Assembly (NCBI RefSeq): GCF_021044755.1
Contig: NZ_JAJNOR010000002.1
Span: 124,001 to 188,000 of the forward strand
DNA from: Lientehia hominis
GTDB taxonomy: Bacteria > Bacillota > Clostridia > Lachnospirales > Lachnospiraceae
Direction: 5' to 3'
DNA: 64,000 nt
The notes under the pieces were generated by a model, which saw only the letters and a program-made list of their open reading frames with translations, was not told where the DNA came from and searched no databases. Both the position numbers and the translations under genes were made by a program. Of this stretch, positions 38,207-47,283 are shown one piece after another; the first letter of the stretch is position 1, and each line of letters starts with the position of its first letter.

Positions 38207-39683
38207 CTTTTCCAGCTCCTTTCTGCGCCAGCGGGCATCTTTCATAATTCCTTGCACATTCATACGCATATGCCGCCCGGAAAAGCTTCTTTTCCTGGAA
38301 GCAGTCTCCGATCAGCTGCATTCCTACAGGCAGCCCATTTTTGTCGGCGCCGCAGGGTACGCTGATACCGGGCAGGCCCGCCAGATTTACCGATATGGTA
38401 TAGATATCTCCCAAATACATTTTAATGGGATCGCTCAGGCTTTCTCCCAGCCGTGGAGCCGTAGTCGGCGCCGCCGGCCCCAGGATCAGATCATATTTCT
38501 CAAAAGCCTTGTCAAAGGCTTTCTTGATCAGCGCTTTCGTACGGAGCGCTTTCAGATAATACGCATCATAGTATCCGCTGCTCAGGACAAAGGATCCAAG
38601 CATGATCCTCCGCTTCACTTCTTCTCCGAATCCTTCGGAACGTGTCTTTTTGTACATCTGATGGAGTCCCGCATAGTCTTCCGTCCGGTAAGCATACTTT
38701 ACCCCGTCAAACCGTGCCAGATTGGAGCTGGCCTCCGCGGAAGCAATGATATAATAGGCGGGAATTGCGTATTCCACCAGGCTCAGATCGAACTCCTCCA
38801 GAACTGCTCCCTTTGCTTCCAGCGCCTTTGCCGCTTTCAGGACTGCTTCCTTCACTTCGCTGTCCAGTCCCTCTCCAAAATAGTCTCTCGGAATGCCGAT
38901 CTTCATTCCCTTCACATCGTCCACCAGTGCTTCCGAAAAACGATAATCTTCCCTCGCCACACTGGTGCTGTCTTTTTTATCGTGGGAGGCAATCACTTCC
39001 AGGATTGCCGCACAATCCGATACGTCCTTTGCTATCGGTCCGATCTGATCCAAAGAAGAACCATAAGCGATCAATCCGTAACGTGAAACCGTGCCATATG
39101 TGGGTTTTATTCCGGTCACACCGCAGAAGGAGCTGGGCTGCCGGATGGATCCTCCGGTATCCGACCCCAGCGCATACGGGCATTCTTCTGCCGCCACAGC
39201 CGCGCAGGAACCGCCGGAAGAACCGCCCGGCACATGTTCCGTATTCCATGGATTTCTGGTGACCCCAAAATATGAAGTCTCCGTAGTGCTCCCCATGGCA
39301 AACTCATCCATGTTTGTCTTCCCAACTATCACCGCTCCGGCTTTTTCCAGATTTAAGACTGCTTCCGCCGAATAGGTCGGTTTGAAGTTCCCCAGTATTT
39401 TAGAGCTGCAGGTGGTGAGCAGCCCCTCCGTGCACATGTTATCTTTAATGGCGACGGGCACTCCCGCCAAGGGGCCGTCAAGCAATCCGCTGTCAATCTG
39501 TTTCTGTACCTCATCGGCGCGTTCAAGAACAGCTTCTCTGTCCGCCACAGTCACGAAGCTGTGGATCTCCCCCTCCCTCATCTCAATGGCCGCCAGAGAG
39601 GCTTCCGCCGCTTCTCTTACAGTGACTTCCTTTGCCTTTATCTTTTTTCCCAGCTCAACGGCTGTCAGACTCATCAGATTCAA
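38199..39683 (-). CDS. gatA: Asp/Glu-tRNA amidotransferase subunit A
   Basis: The 494-residue amidase that frees ammonia from glutamine for GatB. The amidase-signature residues are present: Lys in VAIKDNM, and the Ser pair in GGSSGGSCAA and GSDTGGSIRQPSSFCG. The start is a TTG at 39683 with GGAGG seven nt before it; the next ATG is too far from the site. It overlaps gatB and follows gatC by about 95 bp. Confidence 0.96.
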   Translation of the reverse strand: MNLMSLTAVELGKKIKAKEVTVREAAEASLAAIEMREGEIHSFVTVADREAVLERADEVQKQIDSGLLDGPLAGVPVAIKDNMCTEGLLTTCSSKILGNFKPTYSAEAVLNLEKAGAVIVGKTNMDEFAMGSTTETSYFGVTRNPWNTEHVPGGSSGGSCAAVAAEECPYALGSDTGGSIRQPSSFCGVTGIKPTYGTVSRYGLIAYGSSLDQIGPIAKDVSDCAAILEVIASHDKKDSTSVAREDYRFSEALVDDVKGMKIGIPRDYFGEGLDSEVKEAVLKAAKALEAKGAVLEEFDLSLVEYAIPAYYIIASAEASSNLARFDGVKYAYRTEDYAGLHQMYKKTRSEGFGEEVKRRIMLGSFVLSSGYYDAYYLKALRTKALIKKAFDKAFEKYDLILGPAAPTTAPRLGESLSDPIKMYLGDIYTISVNLAGLPGISVPCGADKNGLPVGMQLIGDCFQEKKLFRAAYAYECARNYERCPLAQKGAGKDE

Positions 39684-39777
39684 AGTATTTCCTCCTTTAT
39701 CCCAATCTCACCCGGTGTCTTCATGATACCCGGACATACTTCATTCCGCCACAGGCCCGGTGTACAAGGCCGCAGGC

Positions 39778-40074
39778 TCATTCCACAGTCTTCGGCACCT
39801 TATAGCAGCCGTCTTTTCTGTCGGGCGCATTAGCCAGCATATGCTCCCTGTCATCACCGTTCGTCACCACATCTTCCCGGAACACATTATGGACCGGAAA
39901 CACATGGGACATAGGCTCCACGCCTCCTGTATCCAGCTCGTTCAGCATATCGATATAGTCCAGCATATTCGCCATATCCTTTTTGGCATTCTCCTTTTCC
40001 TCTTCGGAAAGCTCCAGCTTGGCCAAAATCCCCACATATTCAATCGTCTCGTCTGTGATCACGTTCTTTGCCAT
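39778..40074 (-). CDS. gatC: Asp/Glu-tRNA amidotransferase subunit C
   Basis: The 98-residue linker subunit of GatCAB. It has the MAKNVITDETIEYVGILAKL start and LDTGGVEPMSHVFPVHNVFREDV end typical of GatC. AAAGGAG precedes the ATG at 40074, while the longer open frame would start inside the T-box terminator. It is the first gene of gatCAB. Confidence 0.95.
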   Translation of the reverse strand: MAKNVITDETIEYVGILAKLELSEEEKENAKKDMANMLDYIDMLNELDTGGVEPMSHVFPVHNVFREDVVTNGDDREHMLANAPDRKDGCYKVPKTVE

Positions 40075-40171
40075 ACCATACTCCTTTCTTTCCACTGTCC
40101 CGCATGTATTCTCACTCAAATATCCTAAAAACTCAATCGCCATGACGGCGCATGTCTCGCTGCCTCCGCGT

Positions 40172-40209
40172 AAAAAATCCCGGAACATACGTAATGTATA
40201 TTCCGGGAC
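40172..40209 (-). terminator. T-box controlled terminator of gatCAB
   Basis: A long stem GTCCCGGAATATACAT/ACGTATGTTCCGGGA (minus strand, with minor mismatches) followed by six T, upstream of gatC. Confidence 0.88.
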
Positions 40210-40463
40210 GAATCGACTCCGTGGTACCACCCGAATTAAAGCACAGTCTGCATGCTGCGGCTCTCACTCTTCACTTAACGCGTGTCACGGGTAAACCTAC
40301 TCTGTTCAGAATACCGGCTCCCGGGTGTTCCTCATCCTCATTCCACCTGACGGCGCTCTCAGTCGGCGGCGCTGCCTTCCTGTCATGTTCCAAAGGATAA
40401 AGTCCCGTTCCTTGTCTTTCTCTGTCTTCCTATTATATACAGCTTTTCCGGCTCCCGGAAATT
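40172..40463 (-). ncRNA. T-box leader of gatCAB
   Basis: The minus strand carries GGGTGGTACCACGG (complement of 40219-40232), the T-box antiterminator, and a following terminator at 40172-40209. The leader runs about 290 nt from the promoter to the terminator. It couples amidotransferase supply to an uncharged tRNA, plausibly a tRNA whose charging needs GatCAB. The variable T-box base is U, suggesting a tRNA with A73; I could not identify the specifier. Confidence 0.9.
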
Positions 40464-40469
40464 GCTCTT

Positions 40470-40498
40470 ATCGTATCACAGTTTTTCTCATATGACAA
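40470..40498 (-). promoter_or_regulatory. sigma-A promoter of gatCAB
   Basis: TTGTCA at 40493-40498 and TACGAT at 40470-40475 with a 17-bp spacer, reading into the T-box leader. Confidence 0.8.
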
Positions 40499-40507
40499 GG
40501 GGGAGTT

Positions 40508-41110
40508 TCACGATTTTTCCCCTTCTTCCTCCGCCTTTTCTTCATCGGAATCCGCAGCTTCCTCTTCTTCATCATCTGCATCTTCATCGTCAGCAGGATT
40601 CCGATAAACCGCCGCTTTTGACGCGATTGACATCCTGGGCTGTTCCTGCTGAACGACCGCGCCGAACAATCCCCTTCTGGGAGCGGGAGCCGCTTCCCCG
40701 TTTTCAAGGGCCGCTTTCTCCGCCTCTTCTTTTTCCTTTTCTGCCAGCACCTTATATCCCTTATAAGAAGTAAAGAGCACCCAGATAGCCGTAGCCGCAA
40801 ATATCACAATACACACGATGCTGATTATCCGATGGACTCCCACCACCACGCCGTCGTAAGTCAGCTCTTTTCCAATGGAATACGAAGTATAGAGCAGGTA
40901 AAAAGCCGCCACGACCCGGAACATGAGAATCATCTTTTCATTCCGCTCTCTTTTCTTCCTGCCGAAAAGTCCTCTCTTTTCTTTTTTTTCTTCTTCCTCC
41001 GGGGCTTCTTCTTCTCCGGACAGAGACGCGTCCTGCAGCTCTTCCATTTCCACCGTCTCTATTGTTTCTTCTGTTTTCTTTTCTTCTTCCAAATCATACC
41101 GCCTTCCCAA
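40508..41110 (-). CDS. acidic membrane protein of unknown function
   Basis: About 200 residues. A highly charged Glu/Lys-rich start (EEEKKTEETIETVEMEEL) leads to two membrane segments near residues 65-130 (MFRVVAAFYLLYTSYSIG, IISIVCIVIFAATAIWVLF), then a Lys/Glu stretch and an acidic tail of Asp and Glu. No SD supports the first ATG (41149); TTG codons at 41110 (GGGAGG four nt upstream) and 41092 are better. The function is unknown and the low-complexity ends hide homology. Confidence 0.6.
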   Translation of the reverse strand: MGRRYDLEEEKKTEETIETVEMEELQDASLSGEEEAPEEEEKKEKRGLFGRKKRERNEKMILMFRVVAAFYLLYTSYSIGKELTYDGVVVGVHRIISIVCIVIFAATAIWVLFTSYKGYKVLAEKEKEEAEKAALENGEAAPAPRRGLFGAVVQQEQPRMSIASKAAVYRNPADDEDADDEEEEAADSDEEKAEEEGEKS

Positions 41111-41170
41111 ATATCCTCCCGGTGAATTCCCGCCGGGGGCACATTTCATATCACTGCATCATAGTTATTT

Positions 41171-41200
41171 ATTTTATCATTAAGTATAGGGAAAAGGCAA
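41171..41200 (-). promoter_or_regulatory. candidate promoter of the acidic membrane protein gene
   Basis: TTGCCT at 41195-41200 and TAAAAT at 41171-41176 with an 18-bp spacer. The leader would be about 55-60 nt. Confidence 0.5.
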
Positions 41201-41354
41201 TCTTTTTATAATATTTTCACAGAAACGTCTAAAATTTTTATTTGTTTTTCTCATTCATCAAAATTTACAGGGGTTTTCTTATTGTACTTTAAAACTCATT
41301 AGTAATTATTAACAAATTTATTATGCCTTTCATGTGAAAAATGACCGTTTTCTC
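41201..41354. other. AT-rich intergenic DNA between divergent promoters
   Basis: AT-rich, with no open frame, no strong hairpin and no recognised operator. It separates the promoter of the acidic protein from that of the plus-strand sugar operon. Confidence 0.6.
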
Positions 41355-41383
41355 TTGACAATTTCCGTTCTTGCGTGTAATCT
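41355..41383 (+). promoter_or_regulatory. sigma-A promoter of the plus-strand sugar operon
   Basis: Perfect TTGACA at 41355-41360 and TAATCT at 41378-41383 with a 17-bp spacer. The leader is about 95 nt before the TTG start at 41486. Confidence 0.8.
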
Positions 41384-41485
41384 ATAGTTAGGTTACTGGG
41401 AAGTATTGTCATATTGCACAGTAGACCTGTTTTTGTCGGCAATGATTAAACTGATATAAAACTTATTTTAAGGAGGCGTATTGTT

Positions 41486-42688
41486 TTGTCAAAAGAAATG
41501 ATCAGAAAAGTATTTGAAGACGGTGAGGGCGTTTTACAGTTAACACCTACCTGGGTGCCTAGGGGATTCAATGAACCCGGCCGCAGATTAAGACTGCATC
41601 CCGATGATTATTATGCACTTGGTATGGACCGCGGCGGCATTTGTGAAAGATGGCTGGGTTCCCTGGCAAAAGCTCTGAATGGCCCCAAGACCGGTGAAAC
41701 AGAAGGTATGAGCTATGTCCTGACGGATAAAGCTTCCAAAGCCACCGAACTTTTCAAGGATTTCGTGGACGAACTCGGAGCGGATCTGATCGGCGGCAGC
41801 CTCATGGACAAGTATGGCACATGGCCTACATTCGCCAAGTTGTATGATTATGACAAGCCTTTATTCCATCATCTGCATCTGACTGAGGAAAAAGCGAATA
41901 AGATCGGCATGCACGGCAAGCCTGAGGCATATTATTTCCCGCCTCAGTATAACTGCTCTTATCTTGGAAGATTTCCTCTTACCTACTTCGGTTTCGATCC
42001 TTCCACCACAAAGGAAGAGGTCATGGAGTGCCTGAAGAATTATGACGTGAAGGACACAAGGATCACGGAGCTTTCCCGCGCGTACCGGATTCAGCTGGGA
42101 ACTGGCTGGTATACCCCCGCAGGCGTTATCCATGCACCCGCATCTCTCGTTACATATGAGCCTCAGTGGAACAGCGATGTAAACACCATCATGGAAAATG
42201 TGACCATGGGCGAGGTAAATCCTCATAACCTCCTGACTGACTGCGCTCCCGAAGAGGAAAAAGACGATCTGGATGCAATCTTTGCTCAGATTGACTGGGA
42301 AGAGAGCACCCGGCCCGACTATAAAGAGACTTATTTCCGCGCACCTAAGATCAGACAGGAATCTGATGAAGCCGTTGAAAAGTGGGTCGCATATGCGAAC
42401 GAATGGGTCGCTGCCAAAGAGGTCACCGTACTTCCCGGCCAGAGCTATGTGCTGAAAGACGCTGCCTGCTACTGCGCGCTGGTATCCCAGGGCCACGGCA
42501 CCTTCGGCAAATTCGAATGCCAGGCTCCTGAGCTGGTACGTTATGAGGACCTGACCGCAGATGAATTCTTTGTATCCGAATCTGCCGCGAAAAAGGGAAT
42601 CAAGATCACAAATGGAAGCTCCTATGAGCCCCTTGTGATCCTTCAGAACTTTGCAAACAACAACCCCGAAGTACCGGAAACCGTTTAA
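41486..42688 (+). CDS. cupin-type sugar isomerase-like protein
   Basis: 400 residues resembling class I mannose-6-phosphate isomerase-like cupins. Possible metal-binding residues are the HHLHL segment near residue 128, PEAYYFPPQYN (about 145-155) and the VIHAPASLVTYEP segment near residue 215. A later all-beta half follows. The start is TTG with AAGGAGG upstream at a long spacing of nine nt. It is the first gene of an operon with an epimerase, an RpiB-type isomerase and DhaK/DhaL-like subunits. Aldose-ketose isomerisation is a family-level suggestion; the substrate is unknown. Confidence 0.75.
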   Translation: MSKEMIRKVFEDGEGVLQLTPTWVPRGFNEPGRRLRLHPDDYYALGMDRGGICERWLGSLAKALNGPKTGETEGMSYVLTDKASKATELFKDFVDELGADLIGGSLMDKYGTWPTFAKLYDYDKPLFHHLHLTEEKANKIGMHGKPEAYYFPPQYNCSYLGRFPLTYFGFDPSTTKEEVMECLKNYDVKDTRITELSRAYRIQLGTGWYTPAGVIHAPASLVTYEPQWNSDVNTIMENVTMGEVNPHNLLTDCAPEEEKDDLDAIFAQIDWEESTRPDYKETYFRAPKIRQESDEAVEKWVAYANEWVAAKEVTVLPGQSYVLKDAACYCALVSQGHGTFGKFECQAPELVRYEDLTADEFFVSESAAKKGIKITNGSSYEPLVILQNFANNNPEVPETV

Positions 42689-42725
42689 TCTCAAACTGTG
42701 AAAAATGATATTTGGAGGGCAACCA

Positions 42726-43583
42726 ATGTATTTTAAATTTGGCGTAGACAGCTTCATCTGGGCTGAAAGCTTCAGTGAAAAAGATTTATGGATCATCCCC
42801 AAAGCAAAAGAGATGGGATTTGAGGTCATTGACTTCGCCATCTCCAATCCTTTTACGTTTCCGACAGAGGCCGTAAAGAAAGAACTCGACAAGGTCGGCA
42901 TCGACTGCGTATGCACGACGACTCTGACACCGGAGACCAACCCGATCTCCCCCGATCCGGAAATCCGTAAGGCTTCCGTAGCGGCCATGAAAAAATGCAT
43001 CGACATCTGCAATTACTTGGGTGCTCCTATCCTGGGCGGCGTCAACTACGCCGGATGGGGATATCTGACTAAGAAACCCCGTACCGAGCAGGAATGGTCC
43101 TGGGCTGTGGAATGCATGAAAGAAAATGCAGAATATGCCAAAGCTACCGGCGATGTAACTATTTGCGTAGAGTGCGTAAACCGTTTTGAGACTCACTTCC
43201 TGAACATCGCGGAAGATGCTGTTAAATTCTGTAAGGATGTGGGAACCGGTAATATGAAGGTCCATCTCGACTGCTTCCATATGATCCGCGAGGAAAAGAG
43301 CTTCGCCGGAGCCGTAAAGACCTGCGGAAAGGAATATCTGGGTTATATTCATGTAAATGAAAACGACAGAGGCATCCCTGGAACCGGCCTTGTACCGTTC
43401 AAGGAATTTTTCCAGGCCGTACACGAAGTCGGATATGACGGACCTCTGGTCATCGAATCCTTTGACCCCAGCTTTGAGGAGTTATCCGGAAACTGCGCGA
43501 TCTGGCGTTCCTTCGCTCCTACAGGAGAAGATCTGGCCCGCGACGGCCTGGCAAATTTAAAAGCCATCGCTGCAGAGCTGTAA
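42726..43583 (+). CDS. ketose 3-epimerase-like TIM-barrel protein
   Basis: A 285-residue TIM barrel. It aligns with the D-tagatose/D-psicose 3-epimerase family: the metal and catalytic residues fall at E149 (CVECVNRFE), D182 and H185 (HLDCFHM), H209 and R215 (YIHVNENDRG) and E244 (VIESF), with family spacing. It is expected to interconvert C3 epimers of a free or phosphorylated ketose using Mn2+ or Co2+. The frame opens seven codons earlier, but GGAGGG before the ATG at 42726 marks the start. Confidence 0.82.
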   Translation: MYFKFGVDSFIWAESFSEKDLWIIPKAKEMGFEVIDFAISNPFTFPTEAVKKELDKVGIDCVCTTTLTPETNPISPDPEIRKASVAAMKKCIDICNYLGAPILGGVNYAGWGYLTKKPRTEQEWSWAVECMKENAEYAKATGDVTICVECVNRFETHFLNIAEDAVKFCKDVGTGNMKVHLDCFHMIREEKSFAGAVKTCGKEYLGYIHVNENDRGIPGTGLVPFKEFFQAVHEVGYDGPLVIESFDPSFEELSGNCAIWRSFAPTGEDLARDGLANLKAIAAEL

Positions 43584-43643
43584 ACTGACCTAATACCAAT
43601 ATGGAAAAGTAGGGGTTCCTTTATTCCCGATCAAGGTAATATG

Positions 43644-43678
43644 GCCCGCAGAATGTAACCTGTCCTGCGGGCTATTTT
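43644..43678 (+). terminator. weak intra-operon terminator hairpin
   Basis: GCCCGCAG/CTGCGGGC (8 bp) with a 13-nt loop, followed by TATTTT. It lies between the epimerase and RpiB-type genes and may reduce downstream expression or mark an mRNA processing point. Confidence 0.6.
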
Positions 43679-43697
43679 AAAGAAAGAGGTAAATGTT

Positions 43698-44150
43698 ATG
43701 AAAATTGCGATTGGTTGTGATGAAGCTGCTTATTCATTAAAAGTAGCCGTCATGAAACATCTGGACACAAAAGAGGATGTGGAGTATAAAGATTTCGGCG
43801 CCGAAGCCGGCGAAGTAATCCTCTATCCCGATGTAGCCCAGAAAGTTGCCGAAGCTGTGGCAAGGGGAGAATTCGACAGAGGCATCCTGGTCTGCGGCAC
43901 CGGCATCGGAATGTGCATCACCGCTAACAAGGTACCCGGCATACGCGCCGCTGTCTGCCACGATCCTTTCTCCACCGAGCGCTCCAGAAAAAGCAACAAC
44001 GCCCAGATCATGTGCATGGGAGAACGTGTCATCGGTGTCGAACTGGCGAAATACCTGGTGGATATCTGGCTGAAATGCGATTTTTCCGGCGGCGGCTCCA
44101 CCCCTAAAGTAGAACGCATTATGGAGGTCGAGGCCTCCTATCGTAAATAA
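43698..44150 (+). CDS. RpiB/LacAB-type sugar-phosphate isomerase
   Basis: 150 residues of the RpiB fold. The catalytic Cys66 lies in VCGTGIGM, and CHDPFSTERSRKSNNAQIM carries the phosphate-binding basic and Asn residues. It interconverts aldose and ketose phosphates. Besides ribose/ribulose-5-phosphate, members of this family act on D-erythrulose 4-phosphate in tetritol pathways, a link strengthened by the neighbouring DhaK/DhaL genes. The exact substrate is not readable. It follows the epimerase gene in the same operon. Confidence 0.9.
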   Translation: MKIAIGCDEAAYSLKVAVMKHLDTKEDVEYKDFGAEAGEVILYPDVAQKVAEAVARGEFDRGILVCGTGIGMCITANKVPGIRAAVCHDPFSTERSRKSNNAQIMCMGERVIGVELAKYLVDIWLKCDFSGGGSTPKVERIMEVEASYRK

Positions 44151-44203
44151 ATCCCGGCCATCCGGATTACAACTCACTTAATATTTGAAGGGAGAATCAT
44201 TCC

Positions 44204-45202
44204 ATGAATAGAATTGTCAATGATCCGAATTATGTAGTAGAGGACATGTTAAAAGGCTTTGTAAAAGCCAATTCCGACATTGTCGCAGCAACTGATAATT
44301 CCCGTGTGTTAAAATATGTAAACGCACCGGTAGAAGGCAAGGTAGGCATCGTAACCGGCGGTGGTTCAGGACATAAGCCCGCTTTCATCGGCTATATCGG
44401 AAAGAATATGTGTGACGCCGTGGCCGCAGGAGAGATTTTCTCCTCACCTACAGCAAAAGCATTTCTGGACGCGATGAGAGCCGCTGATTCCGGAAAAGGC
44501 GTTGCCTGCCTTTACGGCAATTACGCCGGCGACAACATGAACGTGAAGATGGCCGTAAGAAGCGCCAAAAAAGAAGGGATCACCGTTAAGACCGTCGTAG
44601 CCAACGATGACTGTGCTTCTGCTCCTAAGACAGAGCTGGAAAAGCGCCGTGGTGTTGCCGGAGAAGTATTGATGTGGAAAGTCGGCGGTGCAAAGGCTTC
44701 CATGGGAGCAGACCTGGATGAGGTCATCGCAGCTGCTCAGAAAGCCATTGATAATACTCGTTCCGTAGGTATCGGCACAGCTCCCTGTACCATCCCCGCT
44801 GTCGGACATCCCAACTTCACAATTGAAGACGGAACTATGGAAGTCGGCATTGGCCATCACGGTGAACCCGGCATTAAGGTTGAACCCATCAAAACAGCAG
44901 ATGAAATGGCAGTTGAGATGCTGGATATCATCCTTCCCGACCTGCCTTTCACTTCCGGAGATGAAGTTGTCGTTCTGCTCTCCGGTCTTGGCGCCACTCC
45001 CGTCATGGAGCAGTATATCGTATACAACAAAGTGGAAGAGGTGCTGGCTGAAAAAGGCATCAAGGTACATAAAGCATATGTAGGCAACTACTTTACTTCC
45101 CTGGAAATGATGGGCGTCACATTAACTGTTATGAAGCTGGACGATGAACTGAAGGAATGCATTGATATGCCCGCTGATTCCGTAGGCTTAAAGCAGTTAT
45201 AA
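44204..45202 (+). CDS. dihydroxyacetone kinase subunit DhaK-like
   Basis: 332 residues. The substrate-binding GGGSGHKP (about residues 52-59) and the His in GIGHHGEPG (His219), which forms a hemiaminal with the ketose, are present. It pairs with the ATP-binding DhaL-like protein 46 bp downstream. No PTS-type DhaM gene is near, so it is probably ATP-dependent, as in the tetrulose kinases of erythritol and threitol pathways. The substrate could be dihydroxyacetone, erythrulose or another short ketose. Confidence 0.9.
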   Translation: MNRIVNDPNYVVEDMLKGFVKANSDIVAATDNSRVLKYVNAPVEGKVGIVTGGGSGHKPAFIGYIGKNMCDAVAAGEIFSSPTAKAFLDAMRAADSGKGVACLYGNYAGDNMNVKMAVRSAKKEGITVKTVVANDDCASAPKTELEKRRGVAGEVLMWKVGGAKASMGADLDEVIAAAQKAIDNTRSVGIGTAPCTIPAVGHPNFTIEDGTMEVGIGHHGEPGIKVEPIKTADEMAVEMLDIILPDLPFTSGDEVVVLLSGLGATPVMEQYIVYNKVEEVLAEKGIKVHKAYVGNYFTSLEMMGVTLTVMKLDDELKECIDMPADSVGLKQL

Positions 45203-45248
45203 TCCTTCGTTAAGATTCCACGATACATTGAAAAAAGGAGAAATCATC

Positions 45249-45887
45249 ATGAATTTCAAAAACAGCGAGGCTGGTTCTGTAGTCCTTGGACTGATCAAGA
45301 CGATCCAGGACAACAAAGATTTTTTAAGTGAAGTAGACGGCAAGATTGGCGACGGCGATCACGGCATCAATATGAATAAAGGTTTTACGATGACCGGAGA
45401 AAAATTAGCCGGTAAAGAATTTAACATGGCCGAAGGTTTAAGCATATTGGGCGCTACCCTTCTGGAGGATATCGGGGGTTCTATGGGCCCTCTGTACGGA
45501 GTATTCTTCGATGAGATGTCCATGGCTTGTGAAGATAAAGAAGAGATCGACGCAGATGTGTTCAAAGATATGATCTGCAACGCGGTGGACGGCGTAATGG
45601 ACATCGGCGGAGCAAAGCCCGGGGATAAATGCCTGTTGGATGCCATGGTTCCCGCGAGAGACGCATTTTGTGCCGCTTTGGAGGCCGGCAAAGATTTCAG
45701 CGCCGCTCTGGATGATCTGAAAGTGGCAGCAAAAGAAGGATGGCAGTCTACAGAAGGCATGATCGCCAAGATCGGCCGTGCGAGCCGTCTCGGCGAGAGA
45801 AGCCGCGGCGTCCTGGATGCCGGCGCCACCAGCTCATACCTGATGCTGACCTCACTGGCAGATTCCATGCAGGCACTGATGAAATAA
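45249..45887 (+). CDS. dihydroxyacetone kinase subunit DhaL-like
   Basis: 212 residues. The Mg-ATP motif IGDGDHGINM is intact (consensus GDGDHG), and GGSMGPLYG and KPGDKCLLDAM match the nucleotide-binding loop of DhaL. It is the ATP-binding partner of the DhaK-like protein. AAGGAG precedes the ATG at 45249; the open frame begins seven codons earlier. A terminator follows, closing the operon. Confidence 0.92.
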   Translation: MNFKNSEAGSVVLGLIKTIQDNKDFLSEVDGKIGDGDHGINMNKGFTMTGEKLAGKEFNMAEGLSILGATLLEDIGGSMGPLYGVFFDEMSMACEDKEEIDADVFKDMICNAVDGVMDIGGAKPGDKCLLDAMVPARDAFCAALEAGKDFSAALDDLKVAAKEGWQSTEGMIAKIGRASRLGERSRGVLDAGATSSYLMLTSLADSMQALMK

Positions 45888-45922
45888 TATCAATCTAAAC
45901 TCTAACATTATAAAAACAATAA

Positions 45923-45957
45923 GGAGCGGATTCTCTTGAATAAGAAATCCGCTCTTT
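45923..45957 (+). terminator. terminator of the plus-strand sugar operon
   Basis: GAGCGGATT and AAATCCGCTC form a 9-bp stem followed by TTTTT. Confidence 0.85.
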
Positions 45958-46077
45958 TTCCTTATGCCGAGCCGTCTGGGCAATATCATTACGCAGCCAT
46001 TCCGGAAGCTGCGACAAAGTGATTGCTCCCAGAAAATGGATGTATTAATATCACCTGATTTCCTATCAACGTAATCA

Positions 46078-46115
46078 GGAAAAGGGCATGTGCTTCGGCA
46101 CATGCCCTCATTTTT
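46078..46115. terminator. bidirectional terminator between converging sugar operons
   Basis: A perfect 11-bp stem AGGGCATGTGC-TTCG-GCACATGCCCT with A and T runs on both sides. It ends the minus-strand importer operon, and the plus operon's last safeguard. Confidence 0.92.
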
Positions 46116-46145
46116 ATGTATTCCGATACCAAAGAATCTCCAGGA

Positions 46146-47234
46146 TTATTTCAGGTATTCGTCTACATTGTCCTTGGTTACCAGAACGAAGTCAACCATA
46201 ACTTCTTTGCTTGCGGGAGCAGTTCCTGCAACCATGTCTGTGATAACCTTAACAGCTGCTGTCATCTGGCCAACGCCGTCCTGAAGAACGGTAGCGCCAA
46301 GCTCACCAGCTTTGATCATTTCAAGAGGAGTCTGGTTTCCATCTACACCTACACAGATGATGTCAGATCTGCCAGCTGCGTTGCAAGCAGACTGTGCAGC
46401 GGAAGACATATCATCATTGTCACAGATAACAGCTACCAGCTCATCACCGTATTTAGCAATTGCATTCGTTGCAGCGTTTGCAGCCAGGTCGCCCTTCCAC
46501 TGTGTATCTTCATCAGCAACCATCTCGAATTCTTCATGAGGATCCAGAACTTTGTGCATACCTTCTGTACGCTGAATCTGTGCGGAGTTGCCTAAGATAC
46601 CGTTGCAGTGAATGTACTTGCCGCCTTCGGGGCAGTTATCCAGTACCCACTGTCCAAGCAGAGTACCTGCATATACGTCATCAGAACCACAGTATGCAAG
46701 AGCCAGGTCATCGGTGCTCGTAGTCTTGGAGTTTACAACTACTACGTTGATTCCTGCTTCAGACATCTGAACTACAGCGGGGTCAGAAGCTTCTGCCTCT
46801 GCGGGCAGGATGATAACAAAGTCACATTTCTTAGCGATACAGTCCTGTGCACAGTTAATCTGTGTAGGAGCATCGGTATTGCCGTCCAGGATGCCTGTCC
46901 ACTCATCAATGGTTCCGTCTGCTACCAGGCCATCGAAGGTTGTTTTTGCATATTCATTGATGGGACCATGGAAGGGGTCAGTCAGGTTCTTGGAGATATA
47001 ACCAACGATAATCTTGCCGTCGTTGTTTACATCTGCTATTGCTCCGCCCTCTGCCGCTTTTGTCGTCTCATCCTTTGCAGCAGTCGTCTTCTCTTCTGCT
47101 GCTTTTGTCGTCTCTTCCTTTGCAGCGGTCGTCTTCTCAGCTGCCTTTGTGGTTTCTTCTGACTTCTTGCCACCACAAGCTGCCAGGCTGAGTACCATCA
47201 TTGCTGCTAAAAGTACTGCCAACACTTTTTTCAT
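46146..47234 (-). CDS. ribose-type ABC transporter substrate-binding lipoprotein
   Basis: A 362-residue sugar-binding lipoprotein. A signal peptide ends in lipobox LSLAAC near residue 20, then a charged linker of two 15-residue repeats rich in Thr, Lys, Ala and Glu, and the periplasmic-binding-protein I fold (GYISKNLTDPFHGPINEYA, ICVGVDGNQTPLEMIKAGELGATVLQDG). It would sit outside the membrane and hand sugar to the permease. GGAGG precedes the ATG at 47234. A promoter and a dyad lie just upstream, so it may be expressed above the permease and ATPase. Confidence 0.9.
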   Translation of the reverse strand: MKKVLAVLLAAMMVLSLAACGGKKSEETTKAAEKTTAAKEETTKAAEEKTTAAKDETTKAAEGGAIADVNNDGKIIVGYISKNLTDPFHGPINEYAKTTFDGLVADGTIDEWTGILDGNTDAPTQINCAQDCIAKKCDFVIILPAEAEASDPAVVQMSEAGINVVVVNSKTTSTDDLALAYCGSDDVYAGTLLGQWVLDNCPEGGKYIHCNGILGNSAQIQRTEGMHKVLDPHEEFEMVADEDTQWKGDLAANAATNAIAKYGDELVAVICDNDDMSSAAQSACNAAGRSDIICVGVDGNQTPLEMIKAGELGATVLQDGVGQMTAAVKVITDMVAGTAPASKEVMVDFVLVTKDNVDEYLK

Positions 47235-47257
47235 TTCTTTTTCCTCCTTTTTTGTTC

Positions 47258-47274
47258 GCCTGAACATATCAGGC
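47258..47274 (-). promoter_or_regulatory. dyad upstream of the binding-protein gene
   Basis: GCCTGA-TATGT-TCAGGC lies just past the predicted transcription start. Either a repressor operator or a 5' mRNA hairpin. The plus strand reads TGAACATATCA, resembling the dyad near the RpiR promoter. Confidence 0.55.
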
Positions 47275-47283
47275 TCTTTGTTT

